A stretch of DNA of 64,000 bases from assembly GCA_033398695.1 (NCBI GenBank), contig CM065802.1, positions 210,323,096-210,387,095 on the forward strand. The letters are read 5' to 3'. Of the stretch, positions 56,793 through 64,000 are shown piece after piece. The DNA comes from Orobanche coerulescens. Lineage: Eukaryota > Streptophyta > Magnoliopsida > Lamiales > Orobanchaceae. The notes under the pieces were generated by a model. It ran no database searches. It was not told the origin of the DNA and saw only the letters and a list, made by a program, of their open reading frames with translations. Every line of letters begins with the position of its first letter. Positions within the stretch are counted from its first letter, which is position 1. Position numbers and translations under genes: made by a program.

Positions 56793-57075
56793 CACGCTAC
56801 GAATGATAAATAGCGCACGCTAAAGAGCATTCAAATTTAAATGCAAATCAATATGTTCGAGTGATTCAAGAGAAGTCAAATATCACAAACGGTCATTTGT
56901 GATGCACGCAATGGCGAAGATTAGCGCATGCTAGAAAGAGTATTAAGGCATGCTAAAGATATAGTCAAAAGCTACTGGACTCAACCGATCAATAGTTAAC
57001 GTACGCTACAGGCGGATATTACGTACGCTAAAGGGGATTAGTGCACGCTAAGATATGGTATAGCGCACACAGCCA
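56793..57075. repeat. Palindrome array of D, right half
   Basis: Copies near 56812 (TAGCGCACGCTAAA), 56920, 56944, 56997 (TTAACGTACGCTAC), 57019 (TTACGTACGCTAAA), 57038 and 57060. It mixes the CGTACG and CGCACG forms, linking the F-type and E1-type arrays. The remaining 600 bp to 57681 is the downstream LTR part. Confidence 0.75.
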
Positions 57076-57686
57076 GCAACGACTAGTTGAGGCCTTATGC
57101 CTATAAATACCAAGGCATTTGGTATCATTCAACACAACAACTTCAAGGAACTTATATACATACTTGTTATCATTGTATACATCATCCTTGTAATTGTGCT
57201 TAATTGATAAGAGTTTGAGTGTTCATACACTAAACCATACACGAGAGAAAAGAAAGGATTGTAGATTGATTCGGTGTTATTAGGATCATTGATCCGGCAT
57301 TACTAGAATCATATCTAAATCCAAGTGAGGTTTGTCTAGTACCAATCGAAAGCTAGACATGTTGATTCCTTGTCCGATAGAAAAGGAAAACAGTTTAGCT
57401 TGGACCGACAAAAAGACAAGAGCATCACGGTTTATGTTGGACCGATTGAAGACAAGATTGTAATGGTATCCCTTGGACTGATAGAAGACAAGGTGTAGAA
57501 GTTTATCTTAAGCCTAAGGAAAAGATACGAATAGAGAACGTATACATATTTGGCCGAACCTCTATAAATATTGTGTTGTTTATCTTCCGCAATTTAATTA
57601 CGCTTCCGCAAATGCAAAAGAGTTTGAAAACTCTACTCCACACTATTATCCCACCTTCAAGTGGCGGTACCAAACCCAACACTTCC

Positions 57687-57899
57687 AGGGCAGGTTTACT
57701 CATAGATGACCAAAGCAGCTCCATAAATTGGAATCAGATCTGACTGAATCTCACAGGATTTGATGCATCGTTTAACAATTCTACTATCACCACAGCAACC
57801 ATTCACGACGTCGTCTGCCGTACAAATTCTAAGCGATTTTCTCTGCCACCCGGCTTTGTCCTTGCTTTCCGACATCAGCTCCATCTTCGGTGGTATTAT
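57687..57899 (-). other. Open but unrecognised stretch below the NECAP-like remnant
   Basis: The minus-strand frame continues from the NECAP-like part to a TAA at 57696. It is not like the NECAP family and may be intron, shifted exon or unrelated DNA. Confidence 0.3.
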
Positions 57900-58198
57900 C
57901 CTCAACATTAAGTACCTCGGGTAATCCATCGCTAGTTCGAATGACAATCTACCTCTTCTAGGGTTGTCGAAGCAGATGGCAAATAGATCGCTAGAGTTTG
58001 GGTCTTCCAGACGGAACTCCCACCGGTAATTGCACTACTCGAGTGGCAACTGATCGGTCCAGATCTTATTAGACTTCAGCTATTTACCGTACTTATAGCC
58101 GTTGTTGGTTTTGGCGGGTAACGGATTCTGAATATGGAGACTTCTTGGATGACAAAAAGTGTGTGCTCGAAAGTCTCCTTGTCTTTCTCGTACGACAT
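57900..58198 (-). pseudogene. NECAP-like (adaptin-ear-binding coat protein) pseudogene
   Basis: The ATG at 58196-58198 gives MSYEKDKETFEHTLFVIQEV, close to the start of plant NECAP proteins (PHear domain, DUF1681). After a 1-nt frameshift near 58117 comes NGYKYGK then TAG, LKSNKIWTDQL, another TAG, YRWEFRLEDPNSSDLFAICF and FELAMDYPRYLMLRI. Order and spacing match the first 90 residues of the domain. NECAPs act in clathrin vesicle coats. The copy cannot make the protein. The assignment is from memory of the family, without a search. Confidence 0.6.
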
Positions 58199-58600
58199 CG
58201 TTTCTATAAATGATTCCTTTTTTTCTTGAGAGAGTTTGCTGGAAGATACATAAGTCAACAGAGGGTTCGATTGTCGTTGATGAGTCTTTTGGTGGTGTAG
58301 ATTGGTGCAGCGACGTCGGCGAGTTCACGCCGCTGAGGAGATGGGAGCGGGTGACCTAAGTCGGGGAGACGATGGTCAGGCAGCGAAAATCTATTTAGGG
58401 TTTCCGATTTTGATTATTTTTTTGGACGGTTTTTAGAAGTTTCAAATGAATTTTTTTCTTGCTCAGTTGGGAGACTACATGTTGATAACGTGTTGAAGGA
58501 GAAATAACGGGATGGAGGGAGTATAAAATAAAAGGCATGGTAGGAAGTGCTTGAAGTTTGTAATTTATGTTGATGAAGACAGGCCGGCAAATAAAATGGC
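58199..58600 (-). other. Probable 5' untranslated region and promoter of the NECAP-like copy
   Basis: AAACCCTAA, a telo-box common near starts of plant housekeeping genes, is at 58396-58404 on the minus strand. CT-rich text surrounds it. GGGATGGAGGGAGTA near 58510 looks like one terminal repeat of a Stowaway-type MITE, but no partner was found. Confidence 0.4.
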
Positions 58601-58619
58601 AAATATTTTTTATAAAGAA

Positions 58620-59540
58620 ACTAGTATAACACACGTGTAATTACACGGGAACACAAAAAGACATCTTATGTAAATATATAATAAGTAAATCGTTCATTAT
58701 ATGTTTCGTAATTCTTCTTTATAAACTATACTATTTGTTCTGTTTGTGATTACACCATCCTCATCGCAACAAAAGATTTCTATCTTTCCTGGTCTTCACT
58801 CTTGATATGGCTACATAAAGCTAACCATAACCGAATACGGGTCTTGGAAGATACATACCGATATGAGAGAGCGTTTGACCTTGACTCTTAAATATAGTCA
58901 TGGCAAAGTTTATAATAGGTGGGAACTGGCGTATTTGAAATTTAAATAATAATCTGCTATCTAACAGGCTTAATATCAATTGTGGAACAAATACTTTACT
59001 CTCAATTCTCCGATTTTTTTTGTTCAATAATATGGTTACGGATTTGGATAATTATTCATGATGTGATATTGCATAATCCTGGTAATTGATCCATATTTTG
59101 AATTAGCATAATTGAAACTCTAACTTACAATTTCAAGATGTGTTTTGGAATTCTAGAATATTTGATGCTATTAAAAATAATTCATTGAATATACTTAATT
59201 TTGACTTTTAGAGGTCGCAGAGATTTTGCATATACTATTAGAACTGAGAAATATTTGCTCGTCTTTTGAAATTATACACATCACATAATCATTTTATCTC
59301 CACAACGTCATTTGTTGGCGCCAGGATTGCTCTTTCTTCAAAAAATTACTTTATGAAAAGTTACTTATAAGCGAATGATAGTGCTTTCAACAATGGTTGC
59401 AATATGATTTTCGGCATTCCGGAATAGTAAATAACAAGAATATTAATCAAGATTTCTTTATCGACTTCTTCACCCAACTCACCATCTACAATTTGAGGAT
59501 TCATTCGGAGAAGTCCTTAATTTCTTGTAGATGGTAGGAT
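58620..59540 (-). mobile_element. Helitron 3' end with decayed helicase
   Basis: On the minus strand the end reads a 14-bp palindrome CGTGTAATTACACG (58634-58647), then TGTTATA, then CTAGT (58624-58620) followed by T. A hairpin about 10 nt before CTRRT, with insertion before T, is the Helitron rule. Helicase remains lie directly upstream, supporting the call. The 5' TC end was not found. Confidence 0.7.
58740..59540 (-). pseudogene. Helitron helicase remnant (PIF1-type)
   Basis: Three blocks on the minus strand: near 59520-59420 DGELGEEVDKEILI; near 59345-59295 ERAILAPTNDVVEIK; and 59027-58740 with FPPIINFAMTIFKSQGQTLS, HIGMYLPRPVFGYG, a TAG where Gln is expected, then LYVAISRVKTRK. These are the C-terminal helicase motifs of plant Helitron transposases, in the right order. 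Several hundred bases between the blocks are unreadable. Confidence 0.75.
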
Positions 59541-59559
59541 GACATTGTCTGTCCAACAA

Positions 59560-60764
59560 TTAATCTCATATGAGCTTGCAACGATGCCAAAGTGAAGAAG
59601 AGTTTATACTTGAATAAACGATATATGCATTGTTCTTTGGTACAACTTCATATGTAGAATTATACTAAATAATTGTGGCAAGGGTAATTTTAGTAATATT
59701 TGAATTTAAAAAGCTTTTGAAAATACATAAGAGAGTTTGACTTATAACTTAAAATTAAGCATTTCTCAAATTGCAATAAAAAATATAATAGTATTATATG
59801 TAATATAATTACTTGACCTATTATAAATATACCTGTTAATTTAGAAAACTACATCCAAGTCTTAGCCTTAAAATTACCAAGAAATTTAATAATTTAGATA
59901 ATATAAGAATAGTTTGGATAAGTTACAAAATATATGTCAGAATTTTATTCTAATTACAAACGACATTAAAACTTTAGAAAGGTATAAAAGAAAAAACTCA
60001 ATCGATTTGATTGAAGTGAAACGGCATGTTTATGCTTATATGATATTTTTTCAAACATTTAGCTTCATATTTAAGAGTATTAAAATCTATCCATTTTACA
60101 TTAAAAAATAGAAAAAGAGTTAAAGTACTTTTAGTAATTTCTGAAACTTGTATTACAAAAATTTTTGACGGCATTTGGTTGAAGTGAAACTAGATGTATA
60201 TTTATTTTAAAATAGGTTTTGGAATTACTAAGTAAGGAGATTATGACTTATAACTTAAAATTAAGTACTTCCTAATTTGCAAAAAAAAAAAAGCAGCATC
60301 ATCGTAGTTTATATATAAGTGAATTACTTGTATGACTTATTGTAAATATACCAATCACGGGATTAACTAAAAAACTACATCCACATCCTAGCCTAATCAA
60401 AATTATCCCCATTTTCTAAAGTAAAAAAATACCCAATTTTATTTGTAATATAAGATTAGCCGGGAAAAGTTATAGGATACTTTCCAGGCATTGAACATCA
60501 TATTTAAGAGTACTAAATTCAATAATTTTTACAATCAAAAGAAGAGAAAAATAATAGAGTATTTTTAGTATTTTGTGAAACTTGTATTACAAAACACCTA
60601 AGTGACATTTGGTTCAGTTGAAACTTTATATTATTTTTATATGATATTATTTTCTGGATTACTAAACACCGCCATAAATTACTAGTCACCACCCTTAAAA
60701 ATTACATTTTTGCCCTTCATTACTATTGAACCTCTATCTCTCTTCTCTCTCACTATTTTTCTCT
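59560..60764. other. AT-rich DNA with a diverged direct repeat
   Basis: 59690-60180 and 60200-60640 share ATGACTTATAACTTAAAATT, AGTATTAC-style runs, AACTACATCCA-TCCTAGCCT and GAAACTTGTATTACAAAA in the same order, an old duplication of about 490 bp. No gene is seen. Confidence 0.5.
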
Positions 60765-61330
60765 CACTACGCCATAAATGGCCTTCGGCAACCACATAAC
60801 TGTGTTACCTTAGACCCAAATTTCTGTTGCCACAGACCCAAAATAGGCAAAGGTAACATTTTAGCTAAGTTGCTCTGTGAGCAGTAGCCTTTGGACTCAA
60901 AGGCAACACGTGGATCATCCTAAGCTAACATAGGATTATTTGTTACCTAAGGACCCTACAGCAACATCCTAAGGACCCTACAGCAACATCATATTCGTGT
61001 TGCAATAGATTTTATAATTTTGTAAAATATATAGCCAATTTAGTGGGTACCACATGTGGGGACCGTTTTGTGGGTCCCACAGACCGGGCCCACCGGTGGG
61101 ACCCACTTAGTGGAGTCAACTGGTGGGCCCATATGTGGGACCCACTTTTCGTGTGCCTGTCAGTGGGGCCTACTTTGTGGGGCCCACGGGTGGCCCACAA
61201 ATATGCAGAAATTTTTAGTCTATTGCAACACCTATATTACCAATTGCAACACACTAAGTGTTACAGGTGTTACCAATGAAAGACATTTGCAACATATATA
61301 TATATAGTACATAAGGTAACACCTTCATTT
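60765..61330 (+). mobile_element. CACTA-like terminus with subterminal repeats
   Basis: CACTACGCCATAAATGGCCT at 60765 resembles an En/Spm terminal repeat. Behind it come repeated GTTACCT, GCAACA and TAAGGACCCTACAGCAACAT motifs, typical of subterminal regions. The partner end is not in the window, and no transposase was recognised. Confidence 0.45.
61043..61198. repeat. Array of GTGGG(A/T)CCCAC palindromes
   Basis: About ten copies of GTGGGNCCCAC or halves lie in 155 bp, for example GTGGGTCCCAC near 61070 and GTGGGACCCAC near 61105 and 61135. The overlapping frames on both strands are produced by the repeat. They may be transposase-binding sites of the CACTA-like element. Confidence 0.6.
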
Positions 61331-61526
61331 TAACAAAATAAAAATGTAAATTTTAAATTTAGCATTTCCCATTAAAAAAACCAACAAAGCAATTCACCGA
61401 AACCAACTACATCATCCAACTACATAATCCCATCATAAAAAAAAACTATATCCAATCCCAAAACCAACCAACTACATATCTACAAGTACTAGAAGAAAAT
61501 AACTTGGTCATTTTTAACCAATTACA

Positions 61527-63703
61527 TCAGTGGACTGATATACAAAAAGACTCTAAGAAACTATTCTGTGGAACACTTAGGATTAGCCAATTTGCCTGAG
61601 TTGGTGTCCATTCACAAACTTCACCTTCTTTGAACGAGAGAGCTGCAGAATGAAACAAAAAAGAAGAGTCAATAATTAGTGATGGTTACTAAGATTCCAA
61701 ATAGGCGGCTTTGTTAACAACTATCGAAAAGGTCTCTAAACTAGTTGTTCTAAACAAGAAATAATTTGCCAAGTTTATTTATCTTGACCAAATTTGAAGG
61801 AATATTTATCGAATTCTTGAAGGAAAAGCTTGATCTTGCCTGGAATCCTCGGCTAAAATCTTGTTCCAAATCCCAAAAGCTTAGCAAGGGGAACAACCGG
61901 ATGTTTGATTTCAATAATTTGAAGCCAAATACCACAAACTCAAGGGAGTAGCTGCTCGAGAGGGAATCCTCCGATTTAGCCTAAAATTTTATTCCAAAAC
62001 CCATAGATCGGCAAAGGAATAACTTGATTCTTGGTATCTATAATTGAGGCCAAACACCACAAACTCAAGGAAGTGGCTACTCGGATATCGTTTTTTCGGA
62101 AACAAAATGAGAAAAATAAACGACCCAACTAGTGGGGGAAAAATTCATTTAGCGACTTCTCTTATCCGAAACATACAAGATGACGAGAATTTCGAACATC
62201 AATCAATTTAAACATGTCAACATTTGTTTAACCTCTCCACCGATTACCAAGAAATAGAAAAACACATATACAGAAAAACCTCGGTCTGTTAAATCTCAAG
62301 ATGGACGATTACATAGTCTGAAAAACTTCATAGCTGAGATAAAAATAATACGAATGAGAAACATGGGAAGATTTGAAGTATCGGTAAGAATACATTGTCA
62401 TGAAATAGTTGTCTTACCATAAAGCGGACTGACAACGGGAGCCCATTGGCTCTCAACTCCTAGCATTAAAAGATGGTCCAACACTTTTTCTACAATGACC
62501 AAAACATATTAGAGAAAAAAATACAAATAGGACTATTTGGAAAATGTTTTGTGCACTTTATTCTTTTCGGCACTAAAACATTTCTATGAGAAAAGCGAAA
62601 ATTGGACTATTTTCTCAACGTGATTTTCACTACAACTACGAAGCTCGGCCATGGCACTCCTCTATGTCGGCGAACATCATTACTAATGCGATCCAAAAGC
62701 GCTCGACATAAGCGTAACATAAGCAAGAATTATGTCACAATAAATATTAATCATGGAAGCATGTTAAAAAATACAATAAACTACTTAACACCATGATTAT
62801 TTAGGTCACACGGAGTTCGACAAGATATAAAAGTTTCATGGAGATGGCATCTTCGAGTTCTTTCTTCAGAGGAAGCAGTTGCTAAGTGCATATTATTATA
62901 GAGGCATACTCATACCAAACCGTCTAATACAAGTTTTTGTGATTATTACATAATTTACAAGCAAAACAAAACTACTACACACCCTTCCATTGTTAGACTT
63001 ATTTCCTCAGTAGACAAATATTTTCAGCATCTAACCAACAATTACTAAAATCAAGATTACAGCTTGTTCATACATAAATATAGAATTATTGTGCTTGTAG
63101 GCATCATTTAAGAAGGAAAAATATACATATCTTCATTTTAACTTGAATTCTCGTTTCCAAAAACACGCCCAACAACACTCTACATGAAAAGCAATTCAAA
63201 TCATCGAACGAAAAAAAGTGTAAGATGAGAAATATAGAAATAAAAGGAGAAGAGTTACGTCTATATTACATTTCCTAAAAACAATCCTCAGAGCTTGAGC
63301 AAGTAAGTAGGTGTGTATGTACATAGCATTTTACACTGTGAGAATCTGGAGAAATCGTCACTCTAGATACCATAAAGACGATTTTTCTGCCATGGTTCTT
63401 TTTTAAATCGCCGCCCCCACATCACCCCACCCCGATAGCATATATAAATTCAGACCACCGCCACCCCACTCCTCCCAATCGAAAAAAAAACAGCATATGA
63501 AAGAAACCATGAAGAACCGTAGCAAGTACCTCAAGCAGAGCCTCGTCTAAGAAGGAAAAATCTCCTTCATTGATATCCCGTTGATGGTTCTCTTGTCTTT
63601 TGTAGCCGATGGGAAGATGAGCTTGCTTCACTGATATCCCGGAGAGGCTGAACCCTGGCTCAACATTTAAACAAAATGGAATCAAGATACCTCTATGAAT
63701 ATC
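61527..63703 (-). CDS. Last four exons of an unrecognised gene
   Basis: Exons on the minus strand: 63703-63530 (174 nt), 62881-62812 (70 nt), 62489-62418 (72 nt), 61642-61527 (116 nt, ending TGA). Donors are GTACTT, GTGTGA and GTAAGA; acceptors CAAG, TTAG, GTAG and GCAG. The phases fit across all three joins, giving 143 residues with no stop, including DINEGDFSFLDEALLE, QLLPLKKELEDAISMKLLYL, VLDHLLMLGVESQWAPVV and EVCEWTPTQANWLIL. The 5' part lies beyond the window. I do not recognise the family. It is either a host gene or one carried by the CACTA-like element. The first exon's left edge is least certain. Confidence 0.45.
61839..62090 (+). repeat. Tandem pair of about 126 bp in the last intron
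   Basis: 61839-61964 and 61965-62090 share GGAATCCTC, TTCCAAA-CCC, GCAA-GG-A-AAC, and CCAAAYACCACAAACTCAAG then GRAGTRGCT. They lie between the last two exons of the unrecognised gene. No coding role. Confidence 0.5.
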
Positions 63704-63786
63704 CTTGTATCACATCTTATGGTAGCAATTTACTTTATTCAATTATTGGAAGGTGGGACATTAACCAATAATAAATTTGAAGTCGG

Positions 63787-63907
63787 GATTAACTTATTTT
63801 TCCTGTTCTATTGGAGACGACTTGACGTTTTCAGAGAATGATTCATGTTACCCGACCCCAAAGCATCTTGGGACTAAGCTCTGTTGTTGTTGATTAACTT
63901 ATTTTTC
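63787..63907 (+). mobile_element. Truncated SINE with 16-bp target duplication
   Basis: GATTAACTTATTTTTC occurs at 63787-63802 and 63892-63907. The 89 bp between end with TTACCCGACCCCAAAGCATC, TTGGGACTAAGCTCTG and TTGTTGTT, the 3' tail type of plant tRNA-derived SINEs. The A and B boxes are missing, so the copy is 5'-truncated. Confidence 0.7.
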
Positions 63908-64000
63908 ATAAGCAATGTGCCAAGTTCCGTTGAAAGACCCCAATAAACTCTCCTGACTATCAAGGGAAAAGTGTATTTCCACTATTCTTTGGTTTGTCAT

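Larger units (their letters stand above)
34798..56797 (+). mobile_element. C: giant-LTR Tekay-related element with 386-bp interior
   Basis: CACGC lies at 34798-34802 and 56793-56797. LTRs are 34803-39560 (4,758 bp) and 52043-56792 (4,750 bp). After removal of nested element B the interior is 39561-39614 plus 51711-52042. It has an iMet-type primer site and a polypurine tract preceded by TTTCGAGGACGAAACTTATT, the usual last codons of a Tekay polyprotein (F-E/R-D/G-x-N/T). There is no gag or pol, so movement needed proteins from a relative. Confidence 0.85.
34450..57686 (+). mobile_element. D: Sirevirus solo LTR (1,232 bp) split by element C
   Basis: CTTCC lies at 34450-34454 and 57682-57686. 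The LTR runs TGTTGGAACAATTTATTCC (34455) to 34802, then from 56798 to CAAACCCAACA (57681). The text matches the F LTR in layout (ATTCATACTAATGGTTTTGATG start, CGGTACCAA end). No internal domain or second LTR exists, so LTR-LTR recombination left a solo LTR. Element C sits inside. Confidence 0.85.

Noticed and set aside
58508..58524. Stowaway MITE
   Set aside because: One terminal-repeat-like GGGATGGAGGGAGTA is present but no matching second terminus was found.
61012..61307. Overlapping frames on both strands
   Set aside because: They are produced by the GTGGGNCCCAC array.

Overview
This is plant nuclear DNA, almost certainly a flowering plant. It is a transposon graveyard: every recognisable coding stretch but two belongs to LTR retrotransposons, and most of those are broken. 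Plant-specific signs include a Tekay-type chromovirus with a chromodomain, Tat elements with two RNase H domains and an antisense gene, Sirevirus gag with repeated polypurine tracts, an Angela-like Copia element, a Helitron end with helicase remains, a CACTA-like terminus and a SINE tail ending in TTG repeats. The species cannot be named from the sequence.

Layout. 1-1542: gene-free DNA with an array of small hairpins that share a loop. 1543-8940: Tekay-type element E1 on the minus strand, 5' LTR cut short. 8941-9461: unassigned DNA with a small MITE-like insertion. 9462-13410: second Tekay-type element E2 (minus), only the 3' LTR, chromodomain and part of integrase. 13411-22483: Angela-like Copia element (minus), full length but decayed. 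22484-25762: gag-only Sirevirus (minus), into whose 3' LTR the Angela element was inserted before a deletion fused the left side to E2. 26198-34250: Tat element A (plus), bounded by TACCT duplications, lacking pol. 34455-57681: three-layer nest, each layer with a 5-bp target duplication: Sirevirus solo LTR D (CTTCC), inside it giant-LTR element C (CACGC), inside that Tat element B (TGTGG). 57687-64000: a NECAP-like pseudogene, a Helitron 3' end, a CACTA-like terminus, the last four exons of an unrecognised gene, and a SINE.

How the parts relate. Element C has LTRs of about 4.75 kb around only 386 bp of internal DNA and no genes, so it must have moved with proteins from a relative such as E1 or E2. 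Elements A and B both carry, antisense to gag-pol, a four-exon gene with GT-AG introns and its own TATA box about 150 bp upstream of the ATG. A has lost pol but kept this gene. Five LTR families from two superfamilies (E1, E2, C; Sirevirus F and D) carry arrays of one near-palindrome, TTARCGYRCGYTAA, in the first 100-800 bp of the LTR, while the Angela and Tat LTRs lack it. That shared array and the hairpin array at 60-1462 are the two features that standard annotation explains least.
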